A stretch of DNA of 60,088 nucleotides from Cellulomonas gelida (GTDB taxonomy: Bacteria; Actinomycetota; Actinomycetes; Actinomycetales; Cellulomonadaceae), in contig NZ_BJLQ01000024.1 of the NCBI RefSeq assembly GCF_006538725.1, positions 1-60,088 of the forward strand, read 5' to 3'. The translations under genes were made by a program, and so were the position numbers. This document shows, piece by piece, positions 1 to 7,557 of this stretch (the first letter of the stretch is position 1; every line of letters starts with the position of its first letter). Below the pieces are notes generated by a model. That model searched no databases. It was not told where the DNA came from and saw nothing but the letters and a program-made list of their open reading frames with translations.

Positions 1-426
1 GAGCGAGTAGGTCCGGTACCGGTCGCGCGAGCGGTCGGCGAGCCCGACGTCGGCGAGGACGACGTCGACCAGCTTCGGGTCGGCACCGATGCCGCCCGCG
101 AGCAGCGTCAGGTTGCGGCGCGCGGAGAACGTGGGGAAGAACTTCGGCTGCTCGACGATCGCACCCACCCGGCGGACGACGTCCGGCAGCCGGTCAGGCA
201 CCGGCTGGTCGAACACGCGCATCGTGCCCGAGTCGGCCCGGACCAGGCCGAGCAGCATGCGGATCGTCGTCGTCTTGCCCGCGCCGTTGGGCCCGAGGAA
301 GCCGTGCACGCCACCGATCGGCACGTCGAGGTCGAGACCCTCGACCGCGACCTGGCGCTTGCCGCGCCGCCGGTAGGTCTTGCGCAACCCGCGCGTGGAG
401 ATCGCGAGCTCGTGCGTGGAGGTCAT
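1..426 (-). CDS. ABC transporter ATP-binding protein (N-terminal part, cut by window edge)
   Basis: This is the first 142 codons of an ABC ATPase; the gene runs off the left end of the window. The Walker A motif GPNGAGKTT is visible near residue 45, followed by the [10 protein letters not shown] segment and a Q-loop region ([16 protein letters not shown]). The cut falls just before the expected C-loop signature, so the signature, Walker B and H-loop lie outside. The layout resembles the DrrA/BcrA-type ATPases of drug or lantibiotic exporters, which pair with a separate permease gene; that partner is not visible. The ATG at 426 precedes [18 protein letters not shown], a normal start for the family. 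Substrate cannot be inferred. Confidence 0.9.
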   Translation of the reverse strand, partial: MTSTHELAISTRGLRKTYRRRGKRQVAVEGLDLDVPIGGVHGFLGPNGAGKTTTIRMLLGLVRADSGTMRVFDQPVPDRLPDVVRRVGAIVEQPKFFPTFSARRNLTLLAGGIGADPKLVDVVLADVGLADRSRDRYRTYSL

Positions 427-588
427 CGACTCAGCCCCTGTTCGCCGCCCAGCCCCGGACCGGGACCGCACGCGAACCGTAGCCGTTGCGACGTGTCGGC
501 AAGGCGGCATACGCGCAGGTCCGGCCCGGTTCACCCGATCCGGCGTCCGCGCCCCACCCGCCTGCCTCGCCCGACCGCCGACGGGTCG
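427..588. other. Intergenic region between ABC ATPase and PNPOx-like gene
   Basis: This 162-bp stretch lies between the start of the ABC ATPase gene and the stop of the next gene on the same strand. It contains a TACGGT hexamer on the minus strand that could be a -10 box for the ATPase gene, but no convincing -35 box and no hairpin were seen. Confidence 0.3.
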
Positions 589-1167
589 CTATCCGCCGGC
601 CGGGGCGTCCATGTCGAACGCGGGGAGGCCGTCGATGCTCGTCCGGTTCTTCAGCCGCCGGTACTCGGCGCGTCCGTCGACGCCCTTGCGGGCCATGTAC
701 GCGGGCAGCAGGTCACGCTCGCCCTCGTAGCTCATGAACGGGACGCCGTACCCGCACGAGTCCGAGACGCGTTCGACGTCGACGACGACGACGGCGCGCG
801 CGCCGAGCGACTCGTCGACTCCGCCGTCGAAGCGCGCGAGCAGCTCGTCGAAGCCCTCGTCGTACAGCGTCACGAAACGCCCGCGGCCGTGCAGGCGCAC
901 GATGTTCGGCGGCCCTTCGAAGGCGCAGAACATGATCGTCACGCGGCCGTTCTCGCGGATGTGGGCGATCGTCTCGGAGCCGGACGCGGTGACGTCGACG
1001 TACGCGACCGTGTGGTCGTCGAGCACCGCGAACGTGCCGCCGACCCCCTTGGGCGAGACGTTGACGTGGCCGTCGGGTCCGCTGGGGGCGGTCGCGACGA
1101 AGAACACGTGCTGCGCCTCGATGAAGCGCCGGAGCCGGTCGTCGATCCGCTCGTGCACCTTTCCCAT
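589..1167 (-). CDS. Pyridoxamine 5'-phosphate oxidase-like (split-barrel flavin-fold) protein
   Basis: A 192-residue protein of the PNPOx-like split-barrel superfamily. The N-terminal half carries the pattern FIEAQHVFFVATAP, then HVNVSPKG and the AYVDVTASGSETIAHIRENGRVTIMFCAFEG stretch, which are the usual FMN/F420-phosphate-binding strands and loop of this family. Family members bind flavins or F420 and many have no assigned reaction, so pyridoxamine phosphate oxidase activity should not be assumed. Length is normal for the single-domain form. The ATG at 1167 has a TACGGT hexamer seven bases upstream and no Shine-Dalgarno, suggesting a leaderless transcript. It stands alone between an ABC ATPase and an alpha-glucosidase on the same strand. 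Confidence 0.85.
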   Translation of the reverse strand: MGKVHERIDDRLRRFIEAQHVFFVATAPSGPDGHVNVSPKGVGGTFAVLDDHTVAYVDVTASGSETIAHIRENGRVTIMFCAFEGPPNIVRLHGRGRFVTLYDEGFDELLARFDGGVDESLGARAVVVVDVERVSDSCGYGVPFMSYEGERDLLPAYMARKGVDGRAEYRRLKNRTSIDGLPAFDMDAPAGG

Positions 1168-1180
1168 GCCGAGGACCGTA
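1168..1180 (-). promoter_or_regulatory. Leaderless-type -10 box of PNPOx-like gene
   Basis: The minus strand reads TACGGT (1175-1180), then seven bases, then the ATG at 1167. This spacing would place the transcription start at or next to the start codon. No clear -35 box is visible. Confidence 0.5.
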
Positions 1181-1212
1181 GCGGCTGACGTACCTCGCGC
1201 CGCCCGGGCGTC

Positions 1213-2934
1213 TCACCGGGTGCGGCGTAGCACCAGGGCCTCCCACGGCCGCAGCCGGACGGGCACCTCGACGACGCGGGCCTCGTCGTAGTTGCCGATC
1301 ACCACCGGGGCGTCGGTCCAGACGGGGTCGACGAGCGCGAGGCGGTCCTCCCCCGTGAAGTTGCCCAGCACGAGCAGCTCGACGTCGTCGAGCGCGCGCG
1401 TGAACGCGTACACGTGCTCGTCGTCGGGCAGCAGCATCGTGAAGTCCCCGAGCGCGACCACGGGGTCGTCGTGCCGCAGCGCGATCAGCCGGCGGTAGTG
1501 GTGGAACACCGAGCGGGGGTCCGCACGCTGGGCCGCCGCGTTGATCTCGACGTGGTTCGGGTTCACCGCCAGCCAGGGCGTCCCGGTGGTGAAGCCCGCG
1601 TGCGGCGACGCGTCCCACTGCACGGGCGTGCGCGCGTTGTCGCGGCTCATGGCCGCGAACGCCGCGAGCAGCTCGTCGTCGGTGCGGTAGGCGCGCGCCT
1701 GCGCGAGGTAGTTCAGGGTCTCGATGTCGCGATACTCGTCGAACGACGTCAGGTTCGCGTTCGTCATCCCGAGCTCCTCGCCCTGGTAGACGTACGGCGT
1801 GCCCCGGTGCAGGTGCAGGACGGTCGCGAGCATCGTCGCGGACTCGCGCCGGTGGACGCCGTCGTCACCCCAGCGCGAGACGATCCGCGGCTGGTCGTGG
1901 TTGTCCCAGTACAGCGAGTTCCACCCGGCCGCGGCCAGGCCCGCCTGCCACCGCCCGAAGCTCGCCTTGAGGTCCGTGAGCCGCAGCGGTCGCGGGTCGA
2001 ACTTCCCGCCCGGACCGTGGTCGAGCCCGACGTGCTCGAACTGGAACACCATGTCGACCTCGCCGCGCTCCGGGTCGGTGAAGAGCAGCGCGTCCTCGAG
2101 CGTGACGCCCGGCGTCTCGCCGACCGTCAGGAACGCGCCGTCGCGGCCCGCGAACACCTCACGCCGCATCTCCGCGACGAACTCGTGGATGCGCGGTCCG
2201 GACAGGTAGTGCGGGCTGCCGTCACCGAGCCGGCCGTCGTGCGTGATGCCGTCCGGCAACGAGCCGTCGGGGCGCACGACCTTCGAGATCGCGTTGATCA
2301 CGTCCATCCGGAACCCGTCCACACCCCGGTCCAGCCACCAGCGCATCATGGCGTAGACCGCGTCCCTGACCTGCGGGTTCTCCCAGTTGAGGTCGGGCTG
2401 CTTGCGGCTGAACAGGTGCAGGTAGTACTCCTGCGACGCCTCGTCGTACTCCCAGGCAGGGCCCGAGAAGAAGCTCGCCCAGTTCGTCGGCTCGGCACCG
2501 GGTCCGCCGGGCTCCATCCCGGGACGCGCGGGTCGCCACCAGTACCAGTCACGCTTCGGGCTGTCCTTCGACGAGCGCGACTGCGTGAACCACGCGTGCT
2601 CGTCGGACGTGTGGTTCACGACGAGGTCCATGACCACCCGGATGCCGCGCGCGTGCAGCGCCGCGATGACCTCGTCGAGGTCGGCGAGGGTCCCGAACAG
2701 CGGGTCGACGTCCTGGTAGTCGCTGATGTCGTAGCCGTTGTCGTCCTGGGGGCTGCGGTACAGGGGCGAGAACCACACGACGTCGACGCCCAGCTCGGCC
2801 AGGTGGTCGACGCGCTGCAGCACGCCGCGCAGGTCACCGACCCCGTCACCGTCCGAGTCCTGGAACGAGCGCGGGTACACCTGGTACACCACAGCTCTCG
2901 TCCACCACGGCGCGTCCCGCTGCGTCAGGGCCAT
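1213..2934 (-). CDS. GH13 alpha-glucosidase, oligo-1,6-glucosidase type
   Basis: A 573-residue cytoplasmic GH13 enzyme (no signal peptide) that hydrolyses terminal alpha-glucosidic bonds. All conserved regions are present: DLVVNHTSDEH (region I, about residue 103), nucleophile Asp211 in GFRMDVIN, acid/base Glu273 in TVGETPG, and transition-state Asp347 in NHDQPR. The QPDLNWENP motif near 179 is typical of oligo-1,6-glucosidases. Val212 directly after the nucleophile is the residue associated in that subfamily with alpha-1,6 (isomaltose-type) preference, as opposed to Ala or Thr in alpha-1,4 enzymes, so isomalto-oligosaccharides are the likely substrate. That is inference. The ATG at 2934 is six bases from a TACGGT box; the frame is open further upstream but that part is not protein-like. 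It is divergent from the propeller gene. Confidence 0.93.
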   Translation of the reverse strand: MALTQRDAPWWTRAVVYQVYPRSFQDSDGDGVGDLRGVLQRVDHLAELGVDVVWFSPLYRSPQDDNGYDISDYQDVDPLFGTLADLDEVIAALHARGIRVVMDLVVNHTSDEHAWFTQSRSSKDSPKRDWYWWRPARPGMEPGGPGAEPTNWASFFSGPAWEYDEASQEYYLHLFSRKQPDLNWENPQVRDAVYAMMRWWLDRGVDGFRMDVINAISKVVRPDGSLPDGITHDGRLGDGSPHYLSGPRIHEFVAEMRREVFAGRDGAFLTVGETPGVTLEDALLFTDPERGEVDMVFQFEHVGLDHGPGGKFDPRPLRLTDLKASFGRWQAGLAAAGWNSLYWDNHDQPRIVSRWGDDGVHRRESATMLATVLHLHRGTPYVYQGEELGMTNANLTSFDEYRDIETLNYLAQARAYRTDDELLAAFAAMSRDNARTPVQWDASPHAGFTTGTPWLAVNPNHVEINAAAQRADPRSVFHHYRRLIALRHDDPVVALGDFTMLLPDDEHVYAFTRALDDVELLVLGNFTGEDRLALVDPVWTDAPVVIGNYDEARVVEVPVRLRPWEALVLRRTR

Positions 2935-2946
2935 GAGCCCACCGTA
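2935..2946 (-). promoter_or_regulatory. Leaderless-type -10 box of GH13 alpha-glucosidase
   Basis: On the minus strand TACGGT (2941-2946) is followed by GGGCTC and then the ATG at 2934. The arrangement is nearly identical to that before the first ilvD gene and supports this start codon. Confidence 0.55.
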
Positions 2947-3025
2947 GGCGGGAGGGCCGCACGCGTCGCGTCGGTCACGTCGCGCGGGCCTCAAGCTGGG
3001 GCGCCGGGGTGCCGACCACGACGGG

Positions 3026-4207
3026 GTGGGGCGAGTCGACGTGCGCGCAGCAGCGATCGGGGCGTGCGTCGCGATCGCGGCGACGTGCGCCGTGTACGCG
3101 ACCCAGCCGCTGTGGGCGCCCGACCCGGGGGTCGCGTCCGCCCCGTCCGCTGGGCCGACGACGCGACAGCCGACCGCACCGGCACCGGGCGCACCCGGCA
3201 CGACCAGCCCAGGCGCCGGTGCCGCCAGCACCGGCCCCGACGGGGTGGGGCTGTCCGACGACGTGCGCGCGAAGGTCCTCGCGGCCGTGCGCGGGCCGGT
3301 GGTGCTCGACCCGGGCTCGCTCGAGCGACGCACCGTGCAGCGAGCGGCGCTCGTCGTCGCGTCGTCCCCGACGATCGCGCTCGACGCGGACACCGGAACC
3401 TGGGTGCGGCTCGTCCTGCCCGCCGACGTGCGGCTCGAGAACGTCCGGCTGTCGCCCGACGGGACGCGCCTGCTGCGCACCTACCCCCGGCTCGAGTCGA
3501 TCCCGCTCGCGGGCGGCTCGCCCACCCGGATCGAGCTCGACGCAGGGCTGCCCGCCGGCCCCGACACCGACTGCCTGGTGCAGGACGCGGCGTGGTCGCG
3601 CGACGGCGCACGCATCGCCGCGACGTTCGGCTGCCTGACGTTCGGCAGCCGCCGCGAGCTCGCCGAGGCGCACACGCACGTCCTGCGCGAGGCGTCCCTG
3701 ACGGACGGCCGCGCGCGCACGGTCGAGCGGGTCGACGGCTACCCGAGCGAGTCCTACCCGAGCTACTCGCCCGACGACGCGCACGTCGTCACCGGCTTCT
3801 CGTCGTCCGACCAGGCGTACGCCGTCAGGACGGTCGCGACCGACGGGACGGCGCCGTTCACGTGGGACGACACCCACGTCGTGTACGGCGACCCGTGGCG
3901 CGACGCCCGCACCGTGCTCGTGTGGGACGAGGCCGTCGCGCCCACCGAACCCGGCGCGCACGCCCTGCTCGACGTGGTCACGGGCACCAAGACGCCGCTC
4001 GCGGTGGCAGGGCTCGCCAACCTGCTCGGGTACGTCGGCGGCCGGCTGACCGTCCGCGGACCGCTCACCGCGGGCTGCGACGTGGACGCGTGCTTCGTCG
4101 ACCCTGCCTCGGGCGCGATCGACCCGTGGCTCGACCTCCCGGGCGGCGACGAGGGCGCCCCCGTCGTGCTCGCGGCGTGGGGCCTGATCCGGTCCGCGAC
4201 GGGCTGA
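3026..4207 (+). CDS. Membrane-anchored beta-propeller (TolB/PD40-like) protein of unknown function
   Basis: A 393-residue protein with an N-terminal hydrophobic segment (about residues 8-30, AAIGACVAIAATCAVYA) that is a signal anchor or uncleaved signal, then a Pro/Ala/Thr/Gly-rich linker (about 35-75), then a domain with recurring SPDG-type blades: RLSPDGTRLL, AAWSRDGARIAATF and PSYSPDDAHVVTGF. These are the signature of TolB/PD40 beta-propellers, which act as protein- or ligand-binding scaffolds outside the membrane. Several cysteines (for example in GCDVDACFVD) could form disulfides. The start is GTG at 3026; another in-frame GTG lies 15 bases downstream. It is divergent from the GH13 gene and converges on ilvD. 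No specific function can be assigned. Confidence 0.75.
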   Translation: MGRVDVRAAAIGACVAIAATCAVYATQPLWAPDPGVASAPSAGPTTRQPTAPAPGAPGTTSPGAGAASTGPDGVGLSDDVRAKVLAAVRGPVVLDPGSLERRTVQRAALVVASSPTIALDADTGTWVRLVLPADVRLENVRLSPDGTRLLRTYPRLESIPLAGGSPTRIELDAGLPAGPDTDCLVQDAAWSRDGARIAATFGCLTFGSRRELAEAHTHVLREASLTDGRARTVERVDGYPSESYPSYSPDDAHVVTGFSSSDQAYAVRTVATDGTAPFTWDDTHVVYGDPWRDARTVLVWDEAVAPTEPGAHALLDVVTGTKTPLAVAGLANLLGYVGGRLTVRGPLTAGCDVDACFVDPASGAIDPWLDLPGGDEGAPVVLAAWGLIRSATG

Positions 4208-4234
4208 CGACCCGGCGTTCCCGTCCCAGGGCGG

Positions 4235-4296
4235 CTCGGACCAGGGCCGTAGAGCAGGCCGTAGACCAGGCCGTGGACCAGGGCGGTCAGACCAGG
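4235..4296. repeat. 12-bp tandem repeat at the ilvD stop codon
   Basis: Imperfect tandem copies of CCGTRGACCAGG lie at 4247-4258, 4259-4270 and 4271-4282, with degenerate copies on both sides (about 4235-4246 and 4283-4296). The right-hand copy contains the stop codon of the ilvD gene (4287-4289). The array fills most of the short gap between two convergent genes. Confidence 0.75.
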
Positions 4297-5990
4297 ACGG
4301 CGCCCTTGCTGGCCGACTGCACGAGCTTGGCGTACTTCGCCAGGACGCCGCGCGTGTAGCGCGGCGGCAGCGGCGCCCAGCCCTCGCGGCGGGCCGCGAG
4401 CTCGTCGTCGTCCACGAGCAGGTCGAGGCGGCTGCTCGCGACGTCGAGGCGGATGCGGTCGCCGTCGCGCACGAACGCGATCGGGCCGGCGTCGACCGCC
4501 TCGGGTGCGATGTGCCCGACGCACAGGCCCGTGGTACCGCCCGAGAACCGCCCGTCGGTCACGAGCAGCACGTCCTTGCCGAGCCCCGCTCCCTTGATCG
4601 CCCCCGTGATCGCGAGCATCTCGCGCATGCCCGGCCCGCCCTTGGGGCCCTCGTACCGGATCACGACGACGTCGCCCGCCTGGATGGTGCCGTCCTCGAG
4701 CGCGTCGAGCGCCGCCCGCTCACGCTCGAACACGCGCGCGGTGCCCTCGAACACGTCGGAGTCGAACCCCGCCGACTTCACGACCGCACCGTCCGGCGCG
4801 AGGGAGCCGGACAGGATCGAGATCCCGCCGGTGCGGTGGATCGGGTTGTCGAGCGCGCGCAGGATCTTCCCGTCGGGGTCGGGCGGGGCGAGCTCGGCGA
4901 GGTTCTCGGCGACCGTGCGACCCGTGACCGTCAGGCAGTCGCCGTGCAGCAGGCCCGCGTCGAGCAGCGCCTTCATGATCACCGGCACGCCGCCCACGCG
5001 GTCGACGTCGTTCATGACGTACCGGCCGAACGGCTTGAGGTCGCCGAGGTGCGGCACGCGACGCGCGACGCGCGAGAAGTCGTCGAGCGTGAGGTCGACC
5101 TCGGCCTCGTGCGCGATCGCGAGCAGGTGCAGCACCGCGTTGGTCGAGCCGCCGAACGCCATGACGACCGCGATGGCGTTCTCGAACGCCTCCTTCGTCA
5201 TGATCTGGCGCGCGGTGATCCCGCGCCGCAGCAGCTCGACGACCGCCTCCCCCGAGCGCTGCGCGAACTGGTCGCGGCGCCGGTCCGCCGACGGCGGCGC
5301 GGCCGAGCCCGGCAGCGACATGCCCATCGCCTCGGCGACCGACGCCATCGTGTTGGCGGTGTACATCCCGCCGCACGCCCCCTCGCCCGGGCAGATCGCG
5401 CGCTCGATGCGGTCGAGGTCCTCGAGGCTCATGAGACCGCGCGCGCACGCGCCGACGGCCTCGAACGCGTCGATGATCGTCACGTCCTTCTCGGTGCCGT
5501 CGGACAGCTTGACCCAGCCCGGCATGATCGAGCCCGCGTACAGGAACACCGACGCGAGGTCGAGCCGCGCCGCGGCCATGAGCATGCCGGGCAGCGACTT
5601 GTCACACCCGGCCAGGAGCACCGATCCGTCGAGCCGCTCGGCCATCATCACGGTCTCGACCGAGTCGGCGATCACGTCGCGGCTCACGAGCGAGAAGTGC
5701 ATGCCCTCGTGGCCCATCGAGATGCCGTCCGAAACCGAGATGGTGCCGAACTCGAGCGGGTAGCCGCCGCCCGCGTGCACCCCCGCCTTGACCGCCTTGG
5801 CGAGCCGGTCGAGCGAGAGGTTGCACGGCGTGATCTCGTTCCATGAGCTCGCGACGCCGATCTGCGGCTTCGCGAAGTCGTCGTCGCCCATGCCGACGGC
5901 GCGCAGCATGCCGCGCGCCGCCGTCGCCTCGATCCCGTCGGTCACCTGCCGCGAGCGTGGCTTGACGTCGGGTGCACCCAGATCGGTCAT
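4287..5990 (-). CDS. ilvD: Dihydroxy-acid dehydratase, short (mycobacterial-like) type
   Basis: A 567-residue IlvD/Edd-family enzyme that dehydrates 2,3-dihydroxy-isovalerate and -methylvalerate to the 2-oxo acids in valine/isoleucine synthesis. The three cluster-ligand cysteines are visible: in ITPCNLSLD (near residue 55), [11 protein letters not shown] (near 125) and [14 protein letters not shown] (near 195). The spacing and length fit the shorter branch, whose characterised members carry a [2Fe-2S] cluster. The catalytic-site stretch [20 protein letters not shown] lies near the C-terminus. The ATG at 5990 has TACGGT six bases upstream. A second dihydroxy-acid dehydratase of the long type lies 1.6 kb away, so this copy may instead serve a related sugar-acid dehydration; the sequence does not decide. 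Confidence 0.93.
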   Translation of the reverse strand: MTDLGAPDVKPRSRQVTDGIEATAARGMLRAVGMGDDDFAKPQIGVASSWNEITPCNLSLDRLAKAVKAGVHAGGGYPLEFGTISVSDGISMGHEGMHFSLVSRDVIADSVETVMMAERLDGSVLLAGCDKSLPGMLMAAARLDLASVFLYAGSIMPGWVKLSDGTEKDVTIIDAFEAVGACARGLMSLEDLDRIERAICPGEGACGGMYTANTMASVAEAMGMSLPGSAAPPSADRRRDQFAQRSGEAVVELLRRGITARQIMTKEAFENAIAVVMAFGGSTNAVLHLLAIAHEAEVDLTLDDFSRVARRVPHLGDLKPFGRYVMNDVDRVGGVPVIMKALLDAGLLHGDCLTVTGRTVAENLAELAPPDPDGKILRALDNPIHRTGGISILSGSLAPDGAVVKSAGFDSDVFEGTARVFERERAALDALEDGTIQAGDVVVIRYEGPKGGPGMREMLAITGAIKGAGLGKDVLLVTDGRFSGGTTGLCVGHIAPEAVDAGPIAFVRDGDRIRLDVASSRLDLLVDDDELAARREGWAPLPPRYTRGVLAKYAKLVQSASKGAVLV

Positions 5991-6002
5991 GCGCCCACCG
6001 TA
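5991..6002 (-). promoter_or_regulatory. Leaderless-type -10 box of first ilvD
   Basis: The minus strand carries TACGGT (5997-6002), the six bases GGGCGC and then the ATG at 5990. No ribosome-binding site is present, consistent with a leaderless transcript. Confidence 0.55.
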
Positions 6003-6022
6003 GGAGCAGGGGCCGCACCGCG

Positions 6023-6320
6023 CTACGGGCGGGCGCCGAGCGCCGCGACCGCGACGTCCGGGTTGTCGGTGAACAGCCCGTCGCCGCCTGCGCCGACGAA
6101 CGCCCGCAGCTCGGCCGCGAGGTCGCCCGTGCCCGCGGGGTCGTCGCCGCGACGCAGGTCCGTCGGCAGGAACGTGTTCTCGCGGCGGAACGTCCACGCG
6201 TGCACGGTCAGGTGCTCGCGGTGCGCGTCGCGGACGACCGACGTGGGCGGCGCGAGCCTGCCGTCCGGTGTGCGTGGGAGCACGCGGTCCTTGCACAGCC
6301 CGACGCCGTCCGCGTAGCGG
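6023..6320 (-). pseudogene. Truncated glycerophosphodiester phosphodiesterase remnant (C-terminus only)
   Basis: The frame ending at the TAG at 6023-6025 encodes about 100 residues that read as the C-terminal third of a GDPD enzyme: [14 protein letters not shown], then [10 protein letters not shown] with FLPTDL, then [27 protein letters not shown]. In GDPD enzymes the TIM barrel ends with exactly this HAWTFR..FTDNPD block. The catalytic His and Glu residues of the N-terminal half are absent. Upstream of about 6320 the frame turns into Arg/Pro-rich noise without a credible start, so the 5' part has been deleted. It sits between ilvD and the SRPBCC gene and is very unlikely to make an active enzyme. 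Confidence 0.75.
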
Positions 6321-6400
6321 GGAGCGAGCGGCCGGTGACGAGCACGTGAAGCCCGGCCGACCGGGGACCGACCCCTTCCGTCGCGCGGCCGGGCGTGCAA

Positions 6401-6420
6401 TCATAAGGCGCTGCTTATGA
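6401..6420. promoter_or_regulatory. Palindromic operator upstream of SRPBCC/ArsR pair
   Basis: A perfect inverted repeat with 7-bp arms, TCATAAG and CTTATGA, separated by six bases, ends 12 bases before the SRPBCC start codon. It is an AT-rich island in GC-rich DNA. The linked ArsR-family gene makes self-regulation through this site the simplest reading. Confidence 0.7.
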
Positions 6421-6432
6421 AAGGGGTTCGCC

Positions 6433-7125
6433 ATGACCATCTCGGTCGATCCGATCGCCACCGCGGGGCTCGTCACGCGCGAGGTGCGCACCGGCGAGCG
6501 TGCCGGTGCGCCGACGCGCGTCGCGGTCGCCCACCGCGCGTACGCCACCGACCCGGCCGACCTGTGGGACGCGCTCACCGACCCGCAGCGCATCCCCCGG
6601 TGGTTCCTGCCCGTCAGCGGTGACCTGCGCGTCGGCGGGCGCTACTCGCTCACGGGGAACGCCTCGGGCGTGGTCGAGCGGTGCGCCGCGCCGCGGGTGC
6701 TCGCGCTCACGTGGGAGATGGGGCCGCAGGTGTCGTGGGTCGAGGTCGAGCTCACGCCGGTCGACGACGGCGCCGGGACGACCCTCGAGCTTCGCCACGA
6801 GGCGCCCGTCGACCCCGGGTTCTGGGCGCAGTACGGCCCGGGTGCCGTCGGTGTCGGGTGGGACCTCGCGCTGCTCGGTCTGGGCCTGCACCTGGACACG
6901 GGTGAGCCCGTCGACCCCGACGACGGCGCCGGGTACGCATTGACGGCCGACGGCAGGGCGTTCGTGCGCACGGCCGCCCTGGGGTGGACCGCAGCAGCGG
7001 TCGCGGCGGGCGAGGACGCCCGGGCCATGCAGGCGGCCGGGGACCGCACCGTCACCTTCTACACCGTCGACCCCTCGCAGCCGTCGACCGAGGAGACGCC
7101 GACCGAGGAGACGCCGACCGCGTGA
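6433..7125 (+). CDS. SRPBCC (AHSA1-like) domain protein
   Basis: A 230-residue protein of the SRPBCC/START-like superfamily, AHSA1 branch. The core runs from about residue 33 to 150: [62 protein letters not shown], and [10 protein letters not shown]. These helix-grip proteins bind small hydrophobic ligands and are often encoded with an ArsR regulator, as here. The start has a good AAAGGGG site six bases upstream. The last residues are a twice-repeated TEETP unit encoded by a 15-bp tandem duplication. The stop overlaps the ArsR start by four bases (GTGA), so the two are co-translated. Ligand and process are unknown. Confidence 0.85.
   Translation: MTISVDPIATAGLVTREVRTGERAGAPTRVAVAHRAYATDPADLWDALTDPQRIPRWFLPVSGDLRVGGRYSLTGNASGVVERCAAPRVLALTWEMGPQVSWVEVELTPVDDGAGTTLELRHEAPVDPGFWAQYGPGAVGVGWDLALLGLGLHLDTGEPVDPDDGAGYALTADGRAFVRTAALGWTAAAVAAGEDARAMQAAGDRTVTFYTVDPSQPSTEETPTEETPTA
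7087..7116 (+). repeat. 15-bp tandem duplication at the SRPBCC 3' end
   Basis: Two perfect copies of ACCGAGGAGACGCCG (7087-7101 and 7102-7116) encode the TEETP repeat just before the stop codon and the overlapping start of the ArsR gene. Confidence 0.85.
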
Positions 7126-7535
7126 ACGCGCGTCCACTCCCGGCCGAGGCGGCACTCGACGCGCTCGGCCACCCCTTGCGCCGCGTGCTCCTGCGCCTGG
7201 TCGCGGCGCAGGAGCAGTCGGTCGGCGAGCTCGTGCACCGCGTGCAGCCCGTGCGGCCCGTGTCGCAGCCCGCCGTGTCGCAGCACCTCGGCGTGCTCCG
7301 CGAGGCGGGCCTGCTGACCGTGCGGACCGAGGGCACGCGACGGATCCACGGGCTCGACCACGAGGGGCTCGCCGACGTGCGCGCGTGGCTCGACGAGCTC
7401 GTCGACCCGCTCGCGCCGCTCGCCCAGCCGCTCGACGCGCTCGCGACCGAGGTCGCCCGGGGCCGACGTGCGCGGCGCGTGTCGCAGCACGGCGCCCCGG
7501 GGCAGGACGCGCAGCGCCTGACCGGCAGCGCCTGA
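7122..7535 (+). CDS. ArsR-family winged-helix transcriptional regulator
   Basis: A 137-residue regulator with a single ArsR-type winged helix. LDALGHPLRRVLLRLV (about 12-27) is the usual first helix, and QPAVSQHLGVLREAGLLTVRTEGTRRIHGL (about 50-80) is the recognition helix and wing. No cysteine pair of the ArsR/SmtB metal site is present, so this belongs to the metal-independent group commonly linked to SRPBCC genes. The GTG start overlaps the upstream stop. The palindrome at 6401-6420 in front of the pair is the probable binding site, giving autorepression. The inducing signal is unknown. Confidence 0.88.
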   Translation: MNARPLPAEAALDALGHPLRRVLLRLVAAQEQSVGELVHRVQPVRPVSQPAVSQHLGVLREAGLLTVRTEGTRRIHGLDHEGLADVRAWLDELVDPLAPLAQPLDALATEVARGRRARRVSQHGAPGQDAQRLTGSA

Positions 7536-7557
7536 CCGCGGGACGGACCGGATCGGG

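Noticed and set aside
1414..4359. A 981-codon open frame on the plus strand covering the GH13 gene, the propeller gene and the 3' end of ilvD.
   Set aside because: It is Arg/Ala/Val/His-rich, matches no family, and runs opposite or out of frame to well-supported genes. Long empty frames like this arise from the extreme third-position GC bias.
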